Below, in pieces: positions 42,246 through 53,850 of a DNA stretch of 64,000 nt (the stretch's first letter is position 1; every line of letters starts with the position of its first letter). The notes under the pieces were generated by a model. The model saw only the letters and a program-made list of their open reading frames with translations. It searched no databases and was not told the DNA's origin. The position numbers and the translations under genes were made by a program. Source of the stretch: Oreohelix idahoensis (taxonomy: Eukaryota > Mollusca > Gastropoda > Stylommatophora > Oreohelicidae). The stretch lies in NCBI GenBank assembly GCA_024509875.1, contig JAMPIV010018771.1, positions 1-64,000 of the forward strand, given 5' to 3'.

Positions 42246-44660
42246 TGTCGTGTGAAATTCTAATCCACATATATAAATTAAAAAGTAAATGTAAAGCCTA
42301 ACAAATAACTTCACTAAAAGGAAAGAAGAATGGTAAAGAACAGTGCTGTCACAATGACTGTACTCGAAATCCCCCTTGTTTTCTACTTCGTCTGCAAATT
42401 GTAACGTTTCACGTTGATAGTAAAAGCCTACTGCTTCAATACCCGCTTTCTACGATAAAACGTGTACTGCCTTTCTAAGAAAAACCTTGAGATACGCAAG
42501 CTGACCTATATTTAATATTCCATTCATGTCATTTTATACACTAAATTACCATAAACGAAAGACAGATGGACTAAGGATAGAAAGAAAGGGAGGGGCTGAA
42601 AGCCGGAACGCAGGCAATACTACCACAGTCTCGCGATACACAATTAATGCCACCCCTAACACGCGTGTAAGGCCACAAGCACTAACTTTTTTTCAAATCG
42701 ACAGTGATAAAAAACACAACCCATACGAGAGTTAGGTTTTAAAAACTTACAAAACGCTTATTAGGAAACATGACATTATACTGGTTTACGTTTGAAAGCA
42801 TGACAGTACACCAGACACCATAACGTTTGGAAGTGAGGAGGTGGCAACAGCACGACTATCCTAGAAGAAAATGCATATTTTGAACGCAGCCCCTTAGCCC
42901 CATTAAATTTATATATTTGGGTTCCTTAGGACTTGCTGACAAAGAATATGTTAAAGGTTACGCAAATAGTCTAGGAATTACCAAATTATAGCCAAAATAA
43001 AATGGTGGTGCTGTCAGACAACACCAAAATCAGAATCGCTCAGTGGCAGATTTTCACACCACCATTGTACGGGAAATAGGTCCCCATGTTACCTCCTATT
43101 TGATTGGCGGAAAGTAAATGTAAGGCTAAACACGATTAGTCGGGCTATAAATATTGATTCTTTGTTGTTAGGGAAACGTGAGTAGGAGTACTTTTTTTCA
43201 AACGCTTGTGTAAACATGGCTCGATTGGTTAGACCCGCCAATATAGGCAATTTGAAGCGTTAGTTCAACACCACATTTTCAAATAAACTTACTAAAGAAC
43301 CAGTGCGTTGAGCGCCAGTGCATATTTTTCTAAATAAAAGCCTGGGACATCGGCAGATCGGATTTTGTGCCTATTCATTGCCAGTCAACGTAATTCTGTA
43401 TTATTTCCATGAATTGTGGTAAGCTTGAAATATTTGATATCTTTTTAATGAAAATTGAATGTAAATTGATAATTTATGTCTGTATATATGTGTGGTTCAG
43501 TAGCGAACATGAGGTAAAGCCTATATAGTGCTCCAACCTGAACAGAAGGTGTCGGAGGAAAGTAAAACTACATGGAATTGCCAAACAGTACACTGACACC
43601 TATCTTATTGACTAGAAAGAAATAATGCTGGAATTGCAGAGGCGTAGTAACCATTAGGGAGGAGTATACTGGTGAAAATTGTTTCAGATGAAGATAGCAG
43701 TTGGCCTACCGCTCTGAACTCAGTGTTTGTTATGTATTGTGTTCAGTCTGGAAATTTATTATAAATTAGTTCTGAAATAGGAGGTACAACCTTCTGGTTT
43801 CAGGGACCGTGGTCCTAAAGTTATTGAGCAGCACCTGGTCTGAGCTTTGCTGAACCTAGAGGCTGACAGCATACTCCTGGGTCCAGATAGTGACCAGTGA
43901 GGTGTCTCCAGAACACAGGGAGGCTATCGAGCAGAGGAGTCCTTTCCTGCCGCCATCACGAAAGATAAGCGTCTGTGGCCAGAGGAGCTCAACATTATGC
44001 CCCCCCCCCCACTCAAAATCTGACTTTATAATAAAACAGAGGGAAAATACAGTGTTTAAATTGATAGGAACTGTGAACTTTTCCCCATACTATTTCCAAG
44101 ATAAACAAACACTTGAAGTCATGATGACAAATAACAACATAGCTTGAAAAAACAAAACCAGTATTACCTCATATTACTACTACACAACTGACACACTTAG
44201 AATAATATTAATAAAATATGTCACTACAAGGTTCATATTGATAAATTCTGTACATATAAATTGTAATTAAAATTGATTGTGATTCCTGGTTCACTTTGTA
44301 TTTGAATCAGGACATATATATTAGTGAAAGTAATTAATACATATTTATATTTGAAACTTTACCAGTGACTTATTTAAGATAGTCTTATAGAGTGTTAAAT
44401 GTGTGTGAGTGTCACAGTGTTGTCAAGTGTGGTGGAATAAATTAAATTGTTTATCTGTCTGTTGTTGTTGTGACTTACACTTCATCATATACATACCCTA
44501 GACATTTAACGTAGTCATCACAATATTCCAGAATAATTCTGACTGAGGTATAATGTGGTAGCAAGTAAGGTTATCTGTAAAACACTACACCTATTAGATA
44601 CAGATACCTTCACAGCTGATCTCAGTCAGTACACTAAGTCCCCTATAAATATTTATAACA
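42246..44660 (+). repeat. Solo LTR related to element 1
   Basis: Starts TGTCGTGTGAAATTC (compare TGTAGTGAAATTGAC in element 1) and ends TTATAACA. Homology to the element 1 LTR is clear near 43,390-43,460 (AATTCTGTATTATTTCCATG against AATTCTGTGTTATTTATTCA) and at the end (ACATTTAACGTAGTCATCAC; GTGGTAGCAAGTAAGG; CCTTCACAGCTGATCTCA). About 2.4 kb, with no coding region. No target duplication was found. A TATAAATA box lies near 43,146. It probably formed by recombination between the LTRs of an older element. Confidence 0.75.
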
Positions 44661-44785
44661 ACCCACTTTACCACAGTAAGTCTCATACAAGAGAAAGCCC
44701 ACTTTGAGGCAATTCTCGTTCTAAAAAAAGTCCACTTTGATGCAAACCCCATGTAAAAATGCTACTCTGAGCTAAGTTTTGCAAC
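44661..44785. repeat. Tandem array of about 34 bp, right part
   Basis: Three to four units (CCCACTTTACCACAGTAAGT; GCCCACTTTGAGGCAATTCT) of the same family as 41,945-42,245. Confidence 0.82.
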
Positions 44786-44829
44786 AGCACCAATCTTTCG
44801 GATTTTTTCATATATCAAATATAATTTTG

Positions 44830-45040
44830 TTTTCGCTCCCTTATGAGCATGGAGCCACAGCTGCAGCTAGTTCCTTCCAGGAAGCCTGCACAAAGCATTT
44901 CACATGCTCCTGCAGTGGTGTTTTTGTATCTATTTATCTTAGATGATGAGGTCCCGAGCCCCGTCACTATCTCCTATTGGTCACCGTGTAGCAAGCAATA
45001 GGCATATTCTTTCTTGGTCTCATCAGTTACCCCCGGAATA
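44830..45040 (+). repeat. Repeat family D, copy 1
   Basis: Shares the ordered blocks CATGGAGCCAC-GCTGC, GGAAGCCTGCACAAAGC, TGCAGTGGTGTTT and GATGAGGT-CC with 47,590-47,840 and 61,530-61,730. Non-coding. The nature of the family is not established. Confidence 0.6.
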
Positions 45041-45639
45041 TTTATCAAACATAAAACAAACAAATACAAAGTCAAACAAAAATCTAAATTAATTGAAATG
45101 GATTACTAGGAAATGAGTTATGATCAAAGCACACGGTTAACTGGAAACATTGAACTTTACAGCTGACCGCGTGCTGTGACCTCGGGAGTAGTTCATTTGC
45201 GGCAAAGGAAATTAAAGACTGTGCTAGTGAGTAAAACCTGCATCACGTAGTATAAGAAAAGGTATAGGTGATTGATCACCCGTAGCTAATATTATGCACA
45301 TGCTGTGTAAAACATCTGAAAAGAAACCCCGAAATTATGTGCAATTAAGCATGCAAGCAGTGATCTGAGATGCCATAGAAGCGGGACAAAAAGTGAAAGG
45401 GTGATTAAGGATGTTTATCAGCCTCACGTGCGGGTCAAAGTTCAAGACACACCCACCCCTTTCCGTTAGACTCAGGGATCTATGCAGCTTCCGCGCGAAT
45501 TAGTTGGGCCATGATAAGTGAACGATAACGTTTCCGCTTCCTGTTTAAATTAATCGTTGAGATCACAACAACAGTGAATCGTGGCGCTGAAGTTCAGTTA
45601 GCAGCATAGTAGTATTCGATGTCAGAATATAACTCTATA
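45041..45639. other. No supported gene
   Basis: No recognisable feature. Confidence 0.4.
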
Positions 45640-45697
45640 CTCGTCTATTCAGGTGTTGTTATAACAGGTTGTTGTCTGCACTCGTCTCGGCATAAGG
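45640..45697. repeat. Short tandem motif ACTCGTCTC, left
   Basis: ACTCGTCTATTCAGGTGTTG and CACTCGTCTCGG. The same motif forms an array at 47,276-47,430 on the far side of the LINE. Confidence 0.55.
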
Positions 45698-45754
45698 GAC
45701 CAGATAGTACTTCGATCTCATTTCTTAAGAGGACGTGGTATACACATTGAAAAC

Positions 45755-47245
45755 CAGCATAAACCAGGTCCTGATGGTGTACAGTACCACCACATAAAAC
45801 AGCTCGACAACACAGCCATTATAAATAAGGTGAGCGATTTCAATACCAGCATTCAGCATGCTGAGGTACCAGAACACTGACTACACTGTTACCTTCGGCC
45901 ACTTCCTAAACCTGGCAAAGACCCCACACAGATCAGCAGCTATCAAATTATCACACTACAGAATGTCTATGGTAAATTACTTGAAAATATAGTTGCAAGA
46001 CAATTAATGAGCCACCTCGAAAATGCACACATCCTTCCTGATACCCTAGGTAGACATAGGCCCATGAAAACAACATGAGGTAACGCTGGAACGTTTGCGT
46101 ACGATGTGTACGGGGAATTTCAGGGTAAAAGAGAAACGGTGGCTGTCGCAATTGAATGAAGGGATGCGACTAGTTTTGGGCTGAACGCGTTATTCCCCTA
46201 TTGTGACAATGAAATACAAGCTTTGATTGCTGTTGATTAGATCCAGATATACGATGGCCCAGGCAAAAGCCTATGTGCAGGTAACCACCGCCGACAAAAG
46301 ACACCCCCTACACGAGAACGTAGCTGACATCAAAGGAGCAAGAGTAAAGAGGGGGACATCATGGATAGCACAGGCAGAGGATACATTTGGTCAGGTGACC
46401 AGGGTTAAAAGTATTTCCAAAGCGGAAGAGTGGAGTAAGTCAGGGTAGAACTGGATAAACTACCAGCAGGTCATTATTAGCCGTGGCAGAGAGTGCAGAT
46501 CTTGGGGCAATGGAAAAGCAGAGCTGGAGATTAATCAGCTGATAAGTGATCATGCTGGGGATGATGACGCCACTGTGTACACTGAAGGGTCTGTAGTGTG
46601 TGGTGAGAAATCAGGATGGGGTTTCTCTGCGAGAATAAAGGGCAGGGTCGTTGCTGAACAGAATGGAGACTACATGACAACAACCTCCAGCATGAGAATG
46701 GAGGTTAAGGCAGTTACTATAGCACTGAGGTGACTGTCTGAAACTCCATCAACCAGGGCAGTTATATTGTCAAACTCTCAGGCCATGCTTCAAGTTCAGA
46801 ACGGATGGCTGCGGTAGGAATGGAAAACATCAATAGAATCATCAAATCTTCAAGAACAGTAGTTCCCACACCAGTTCTTGAAGACTTAAGGATTCTATTG
46901 ATGTTTTAGCGGTACGTGGGGATAAGAGAGCTGGCCTCGAGAGCACCGATAGTGCGGACACTGTATATGGATAAGGGAGAGATACTAAGGGCAATTGATG
47001 ATCGCCTGCAAGATAATGACACTGCAATGTATGAATCAACACAGCTGAGACTATTGGAGTTTGGCATCAAACGTGGGATTAGCAGAGATGGACGTGAGAG
47101 AGGATGCATTCTCGTATATACAACCAGCCTGCTACAGGTACAATTAGCATTCATACTCTCCGAAATTTGCAGAGGGAGACTGAGCACATATGAATTTGCC
47201 CTGAGTGTAGTGAGGTCGATTCTGATTAACAATATTAACTCATAA
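45755..47245 (+). pseudogene. Decayed I-like LINE: RT, RNase H and C-terminus
   Basis: Fragments in changing frames: RT fingers and palm entry (NQHKPGPDGVQYHHIKQL, RPLPKPGKDPTQISSYQIIT, VYGKLLENIVARQLM) at 45,757-46,070. The linker QAKAYVQVTT ... KRHPLHENVADIKGARVKRG lies at 46,260-46,350. RNase H (VYTEGSVVCGEKSGWGFSAR; TTTSSMRMEVKAVTIAL; VILSNSQAM) is at 46,575-46,800. A C-terminal region (VRTLYMDKGEILRAIDDRL) is at 46,955-47,240. The first RNase H aspartate (TDGS) is Glu here. Most of the RT palm, including YADD, is missing and many stops are present. An RNase H after RT points to the I superfamily, where it removes template RNA. Fully inactive. Confidence 0.82.
46826..46908. repeat. Inverted repeat (hairpin) inside the LINE
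   Basis: The left arm AAAACATCAATAGAATCATC, then AAATCTTCAAGAAC, pairs with the right arm GTTCTTGAAGACTTAAGGATTC, then TATTGATGTTTT. About 34-base arms with few mismatches enclose about 15 bases. Confidence 0.85.
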
Positions 47246-47275
47246 CTTTGGGTATTATTAAATGAGCTTGTGCCT

Positions 47276-47430
47276 ATACTCGTCTCTTCAGGTATTGTTA
47301 TAGTAGCTTTTTCCTGTTCTCGTCTCTTCATTTTTTGTTACAGGAGCATTTTTTTCTGCTCTCGTTTTTTTTTCCAGGACTATGACACGGGATTGTCTCT
47401 GTACTCGTCTCTTAGAGATCTTGCTATAGT
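47276..47430. repeat. Tandem array of CTCGTCTCTTCAGG-type units
   Basis: Three to four diverged units of about 45 bases (ACTCGTCTCTTCAGGTATTG; TTCTCGTCTCTTCATTTTTT; CTGCTCTCG; TACTCGTCTCTTAGAG). Confidence 0.6.
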
Positions 47431-47589
47431 AACATCAAACGAATTAAAAATAAACGCATAAATAAGCATGCATCTCATTTTGACGCAAGACTATATTTAT
47501 GTTCTTGCTGCCCATTGTCCTATTTAACTCTACTTAACGAAAATGAAGTGTGAAGTAACTCTATAATTTCTCTCTATTTTTCTATTCAA

Positions 47590-47840
47590 ATCTTCTTCTT
47601 CTGTTTCTTTATCATTGCTTATGGCTCATGGATACACCCCTGCAGCTGGTCACCTTGTGGGAAGCTTGCGTAAAATCATTCATGCTCTTTTGTAGCAATG
47701 GTTTCTGTAGCCATGTGTTTTACATTATGAGGTTGCCAGCCGAATGCACAGCCGCATATGAGTTGCCTCCTGCGACCTTGCCTGAGGTAATTAGTCCTAT
47801 TCTTTCTTTGTCTACTTGGGGCCTACACGGGGCCTATTCA
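47590..47840 (+). repeat. Repeat family D, copy 2
   Basis: GGCTCATGGATACACCCCTG, CTGGTCACCTTGTGGGAAGC, CATTCATGCTCTTTTGTAGC and ATGAGGTTGCCAGCCGAATG correspond in order to the copies at 44,830 and 61,530. Confidence 0.62.
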
Positions 47841-48517
47841 AATCTACTTAACTAAAATGCAATATGAAGCACCTCGTAGCTATGAAATTAATAGGACACA
47901 TAGAAATGCGACAGTGCTAAAAAGCAAATGATTTTTGAAGTGACATGCATATTTGCTCTCTGCCTTCTGTCGGTTCAGAATTTTTCTACTGAAGCATTCT
48001 AATCGAGCAGTTATCTAACATAACACGAGCCAAGTGTACGATGTCTGCTCTGGTCACAGGCACGCGCATGGAGGCAAATATACTGATATCTTGTGTAATG
48101 GTCATGTTTCCCCGTCTCTGTTGTCGGAATTGACAGCTTGCACCTGATGCCAGGTCGGTTATCAGGCGCGCAGAGAAAACAGTCCAGAAACACGATCGCT
48201 GATTACGGGTGTGAGAAAACATTGCAATCTGTGGTACATGAGTTTGTGAATGGATCGAGAAATTAAACAGAGTAGTAAAAAATAACTAACAACAAAGAAT
48301 TGTATGGATGACTTAATGGATTGACTAACACGTGTGCTGGTGGTGTTATGGTGGCAGTGGATTTAGTATTTTAATAGAAAGTGTTACAGAAGCAAGGTAA
48401 TGACTGTTGCAAGACTCAGGTTTAGGGTGGTTATACGGTAAGGATTACAGCTGGAAGCAGGTAGTGAGCGACACCTAACAATCAGACCATCTCAAATTTT
48501 TGGGAAGCGTAATGCTT
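47841..48517. other. No supported gene
   Basis: No recognisable feature. Confidence 0.4.
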
Positions 48518-48640
48518 GTGTTTGACTGGCAGAGTGGTTATAACTGTTCTCGAGTTCTGGATTCAATACATGGTAGCGTAACGCTACAGTCTACAGTCTC
48601 TACAACAGTCAAGTCTAGTGGCTTTAGAACGTCTCATGCA
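48518..48640 (+). repeat. SINE family A remnant (head)
   Basis: TTTGACTGGCAGAGTGGTTA and a B-box-like GGATTCAATAC at the correct spacing, followed by ACGCTACAGTCTAC. The body is largely lost. Confidence 0.5.
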
Positions 48641-48699
48641 TCAAGGTTGAAGTAACTACGAGGGGTGTCAAGCGTCTTCAAGACCCGTCTGATGTTGAT

Positions 48700-48885
48700 G
48701 TCTAGCGTTGACTGCTTGTAACTTGAACCACGCTCTTGTACCACAAACTGAACAGAGACAAATGTCTCTGCTAAATATTGGGTCTCCTGACATAGTCATC
48801 ATGCGACCACCGCTTCCATTCACCACTTCATCTTCCTCAGACTTTTTACTTTCCCTGAGCGTTAATTTTAACACAAGTGAAGCTT
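48700..48885. repeat. 180-bp repeat Y, copy 1, open on both strands
   Basis: Nearly identical to 50,943-51,122, with shared ends CTAGCGTTGACTGCTT and AACACAAGTGA. The minus strand reads LTLRESKKSEEDEVVNGSGG, the plus strand SLLNIGSPDIVIMRPPLPFT. I do not recognise either peptide. It may be a duplicated exon or part of an unknown element. Confidence 0.8.
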
Positions 48886-50750
48886 CTCTCGGTCAGCCTA
48901 TTATCTACAACAGATCTAGATGAGTCAGACAGTCTATTAGCATATATATTAATATATATATCTCTACCACTCACATACACACACACACATAAGTGACGAC
49001 GGTTAAACGCACAGAAGTGAAAACTATAACAATGGAATATAGATATGTTTGGGAACGAGCAAACCGACTCATTCTATCCATACAACAGTGGCCACTGACA
49101 ATTTTTCTACTTGCAAACTGGATTTTTCCCTTTCTGGAACAACCTTTGGGACATACACACATACAGCAACGCCAGTTATTTTTCGCCAAGAGAATCCCAG
49201 CTCATCAAAATGACAGAATCAAATCCACTGTTCCGGGGAGCGTTCCCTTGGTTATTATTATTATGCTTACTGTTTATGTCACTAGAAAAATCAGTTTAGG
49301 TAAGAGATTTAAAATCGGCTCACAATGTCATGATCTCGAGGTTTTCCAGTATTTAGGAAATAACAGGTTGGTACTTCTCTCAATATATAATTCTTGGTCA
49401 CACCACAATTGGTCAAATGTCGGAAATGTTATTGATTATAATATCTTTTCGCCACAGTGGCAGAATGTACTTGAGATTTTTGGGAAGAATTTATAATCTG
49501 GCTCGATAGACCTAGTTACTTCATTTTGTCTTAAAGTTCGTGAAATGGGTACTCTGTCTATTTCTGGATGCGACACAATGCCAGACAGGTTTTAACTTGT
49601 ATACCCACGTATTTAAAGACATAAAAATGTTTCTTCTATTTATTCTCCTATGTACTGAAACCGCTGGTAAGTTTTGGGCTGACCCAGATGCTGTATAAAG
49701 AAAAAGAAACATACAGAACTCTTAATCATAATATTATACACACCTCCTACCCTCGCGTAAAATATAATATTCACTTCGGTTATTTAACGCTAAATTATAA
49801 ACTGCAAGCTTAGAGCTTGTCTTACCGTTTAAAACTCTCGTGAAATAAATCTAGTCATTAAAAGAAATCAATCATCATGAATTAGAAATACATACGTGTT
49901 TCGTCAATACTCAATGATGAATCAGTGCATTTACTTAGTTTAGTTAAAATACTCTCTGACTGGTTACTAGCAGTTTAATTAAATTTATTTATAGCTGAAT
50001 GAGTTTTCGCTAGAAATTATAATTTATTTTGCTAACCACTGTAACACAATAACTAGAGAAATATAACTGACTTTCTATTTAATCACTCTGCACAAAAGAA
50101 ACTAGTGAAATATAATAGACGATAAAACTAGTGAAATCTATTTACCTCACACAGGACTACTGAGAACTTTTTACTCCAACGAAACTGAGAACTCTACTAG
50201 ATATAAGTGAATTCTAGAACGCAGCTAGTATGTGTCTAGAGAAACTGTGGAGTCTGAATGAATACTGGATACTGAGTCTAAGATTCTCGGGTATAAATAT
50301 CTGAGACTGACAAAGAAGTCTATGCCAATTGCCAGCCCCAGAATATACCAGATGTTAGCACCTCCGTCCAGATTTACATATTTCCGTGCCCATTCTACAG
50401 ATCTAACGAATTCTTCACACTGAGACCGACAGACTCAGGTAAAATCGAGCAGACCGTCTCTCTCTTAGATCTTGCATAACATGATTTAACAGACCGTGCG
50501 AGGTTCTTCGCCCGAGAATTCACACTATTACTGCCAGCAGACTAAGGTCATAAAACGCAATATGAGCGACTCGTCTTTGATCTCAAGTCTTTCACCTTGA
50601 ATAATTAACTTATAGGCGAGCAGTTCAGAGAAAAATGGTAGACGATAATCTTCCTTCTATCCCTGTCGAGAACGAATTAACAACGATTCGATCTCATCAA
50701 ATGATCTTAGCAAACAGCCATAAACTGCATTGCTAAGTTAGAGAAGAAAA
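48886..50750. repeat. Unclassified repeat X, copy 1
   Basis: Aligns in order with 56,957-58,337 and then 60,470-61,110. Shared blocks include CCACTCACATACACACACAC, ATAAGTGACGAC, a CTGTTTATGTCAC block, CGTGAAATAAAT-CTAGTCATT, and TAATTTATTTTGCTAACCAC with its counterpart at 60,490. There is no clear coding potential. A 167-codon frame at 48,993-49,496 has no recognisable domain and is not kept in copy 2. It may be a segmental duplication or an LTR of unknown type. Confidence 0.68.
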
Positions 50751-50774
50751 GACACACGTTAGAATTCCTAACAA

Positions 50775-50885
50775 TCTAGTGTATGCGAAAGAAAGGTAAT
50801 ACAAATCGAGCGTATGCGAAAGAAAGGTAATACCAATCGAGCGTAAGCGAGGAAATGAAAAAGAGCGAAAGAAAGGTAAAAAGAC
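50775..50885. repeat. Tandem repeat of about 29 bp, three units
   Basis: GTATGCGAAAGAAAGGTAAT, then ACAAATCGAGC, repeated with small changes, the third unit partial. Confidence 0.8.
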
Positions 50886-50942
50886 AAGTGTAGAATAAAG
50901 AAAAGATATCTGAAATTTATTAATCATAATATCTTCTGCCAC

Positions 50943-51122
50943 ACTAGCGTTGACTGCTTTTAACTTGAACCACGCTCTTGTACCACAAACTGAAAGGAAA
51001 CAAATGTCTCTGCTAAATATTGGGTCTCCTGACATAGTCATCATGCGACCACCGCTTCCATTCACCACTTCATCTTCCTCAGACTTTTTACTTTCCCTGA
51101 GCGTTAATTTTAACACAAGTGA
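50943..51122. repeat. 180-bp repeat Y, copy 2
   Basis: Same sequence as 48,700-48,885 with few differences. The sequence diverges sharply outside these limits. Confidence 0.82.
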
Positions 51123-51163
51123 GTCGGATGAAAATGCTTTTGGACAGCGGAAATGGTCTATTG

Positions 51164-51164
<1 letters not shown>

Positions 51165-51200
<36 letters not shown>

Positions 51201-51275
51201 TATATTATAGTATATATATAGTATATTTATATATATATATTATATATATATGTGTGTGTGTGTGTGTGTATGTGT
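51165..51275. repeat. (TA)n and (TG)n microsatellite
   Basis: Interrupted TA repeats to about 51,250 followed by TG repeats. Confidence 0.9.
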
Positions 51276-51319
51276 GTCGTAGATTTTTTGATAGGTGATT
51301 AAGATACATTCCACGTCAA

Positions 51320-52400
51320 TACACACACACACATAAGTGACGTTTACGGTTAAACGCAACAGAAGTGGAAAACTATAACAAAAGGATGCATATAGTATGT
51401 TTAGGGCAGAACGAGCAAACCGATAGAAGGACTTCGGGAGTGTAATACGGAAGAATAAATCGTAAATTCAATGGTTAGAATTAGCACATCCGTGAAGGAG
51501 AAAACGAATCATAACGTAAGGAAATTTCACAACATCAGTAAATAAGTTTTTGAATATCAAGCACAATATTTATAATACAATATAAAATCGTTAAATGAAT
51601 ATTATGGATAAAAGTCAATACGGAGACGTAAATAAATAACTAGGCTTGTGGGAAAAGTGGAAATCCTTTCCTGCACAGAACCCCCCGAAGTTAACAACTG
51701 AAGATTGCTGAGAAGATGTTGCGAGCCCACTGATCCTGTTAGAAGAAAAGTTATAGCCAGGCAAGACAGAAGGTCACAGATTTGTCAGACGCAATATCGG
51801 TTAAATTGGATTCTGTTACTCCTCTAAAAATATTTAAGAACGTGGGTATGTTACTATTAAAATACATACAGTAATTAAACTTTATTTCAGGAATTGGTAA
51901 TAATCAATATGTTATGGAAAGTAACCATGTTCTATTAACTGAAACTTATTGCACTTGTTGAAAAGGAATTTACCAATGTGGGTGCCTGAATTTAGTTTTA
52001 CAATAAAAGAGTCACTCATTCATGCTCTCATTCTATCCATACAAACAGTGGCCACTGGACAATTTTTTCTACTTTGAAACTGGATTTTTTTTCCCCGTTG
52101 TCTGGAACAACCCTTTGGGGGACATACATACAATACGATTGTGGTACATTGTTATAACATCTGCAGGTTCTTATTTGTCAACCAACGTCAGAGGGGTCAA
52201 TGTTATTTGATGAACAAGGGCTAATCGCCAAGACGACCTATGGAATCCTGATTATAAAATGACACAATCGTGCACCAAGAAGTGATAATTGTCATGAAGA
52301 GTTTAGTGATGACAATTTGCGTGATCTAGTGTATGAATGTTATAAAGTGAATCAGTGATGTATCTATACATCTATCTTTAGTCTATCTTGGGCCACCAAT
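51320..52400 (+). repeat. Mosaic of repeat X and element 3 LTR pieces
   Basis: 51,320-51,419 matches X (48,970-49,072). 51,420 to about 51,975 matches the element 3 3' LTR (55,111-55,875). 52,027-52,118 returns to X (49,073-49,160). 52,135-52,350 returns to the LTR (56,225-56,515). This is where a 5' LTR should be, but its first about 140 and last about 440 bases are missing. Confidence 0.72.
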
Positions 52401-52583
52401 AGAGAGAAAAAAAGAAATTTTTTTGGGAAATTCTAGAACAAGATTTTTTTTTCTCAGTAACAGTACCTTAGAGTACTTAGTAAATATTGACTATCACAAG
52501 GTTGCACGATTAATTGTGTTGTCCATTTGATAATTATTTTAAGTAAGTTTAGGTAAGTTTCATACCCTACTTAACTTAATATA
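52401..52583 (+). other. Element 3 leader
   Basis: A short AT-rich leader. AGAGTACTTAGTAAATATTG resembles the element 1 leader near 13,955. Confidence 0.45.
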
Positions 52584-53850
52584 ATGGCTGACTTAGTGAA
52601 GTTCAGAACTGCGATCATGCAAATGGGAAAAGAGCTGGACTTGACAGGTGATGCTCTCGTCCAGTATGTCACAACTGAAGTGGACAAACATATGGATAGA
52701 GAGGAAAGGAAGCTGCAAGCAGAAGCTGAGAGAGAAGCCAAAAGACTAGAAGCTGAGAGAGAAGCCAAAAGAATGGAAGCTGAAGAAAAGAGGCTGCTGT
52801 TGGAAGTTGAGGCTCAAGCCAAGAAATTGGAGGCTGAAGAAAGAAGATTAACAGCTGAGGAAATGAAGCTACAAGCTGATAGAGACCATGAACTGAGATT
52901 AAAAGAGCTTGAAATACAGGCAGTGGCTACTACTAATGGTAGTAGGTCATCTCATTCGGATACCAGCGCCAGCCAAAGCACCTCCAATGGAGCTATGAAC
53001 TTCCACTTGGACCCATTTGTGGAGAAAGAAGAGGGAATAGAGGATTACCTTGATAGATATGAACGATTGGCCACTACTTATGGCCTAGAAAAAGAAAAGT
53101 GGAATTTGAAGTTGTCACAGGGATTGAGAGGAGTATCTTATAATGTCTACTTGAAGATGCAAAAAGAAGATCAGGAAAACTATGAAGCCTTGAAACAAGC
53201 ATTGTTGTTGCGTTACGAACAAAACGCAGAAGCTTATAGAAGGCGATTTAGAACTGCTATGCTCCAGACAGGAGAAACATATCAGCAGTTCTCAGCAAGG
53301 TTGGAAAGTTACTTGCTGAGGTGGTGTCAGTTAGGAAACTTCAATCAGGATTTTGAAGGGATCAAAGAGATGATGTTGATAGAACAACTCCTGGAGTCCA
53401 TGTCTCCTGAGACGAAGACATTCATGGTAGAACATAAAAGAGAGAGATTAGATGAAATAATCATCTATGCAGAAAGTCACAAACTGGCTCACCCCCTGAC
53501 TCAAGGAAATAAGAGGAAGCAGGGAGATAGTTTCAAGTCACCACAAAACCAAAACGAGTTTGAACAAAAGGACAATACAACCAAGAACAACCAAAGATAT
53601 AACTACAAAGACAAGAACCCTCCAGGATATAACAATAAACCCTCACGGAGGGAAGAAAAATGGTGTAAGTTCTGCAAAATGAACAACCACAACACTGATA
53701 ATTGTGGAAGGAAAAAACCTCTTCATCATGCTGCATGTCTACAGGTGAGGACTTCGGATAGGAAGGAACTGACAGTGAGTCAGAATAGCTTCCATCACCC
53801 ACCTACACAGGAGATAGTGACTGTGAATGGCAAACAAGTCACAGGAATGT
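52584..53850 (+). CDS. gag: Element 3 Gag
   Basis: About 422 codons in one frame from MADLVKFRTAIMQMGKEL, the best start because element 1 has the same opening. Residues about 37-115 are a charged coiled coil (units like AEREAKRLE and AEEKRLLLE). Residues about 140-300 are the capsid (NFHLDPFVEKEEGIEDYL; LKLSQGLRGVSYNVYL; LLLRYEQNAEAYRRRF; FSARLESYLLRW; MLIEQLLESMSPETK), similar in pattern to SCAN-like capsids. Residues about 359-372 are a CCHC zinc knuckle in WCKFCKMNNHNTDNC. It would assemble the particle and package RNA. The open frame runs past the natural end to 53,930 after a one-base shift near 53,850. Gag alone is intact here, which is better than in element 1. Confidence 0.92.

Noticed and set aside
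46906..47331. 141-codon minus-strand frame
   Set aside because: It is antisense to the I-like LINE C-terminus, which has recognisable sense motifs.
48993..49496. 167-codon open frame in repeat X
   Set aside because: Not preserved in the second X copy, and composition shows no domain.
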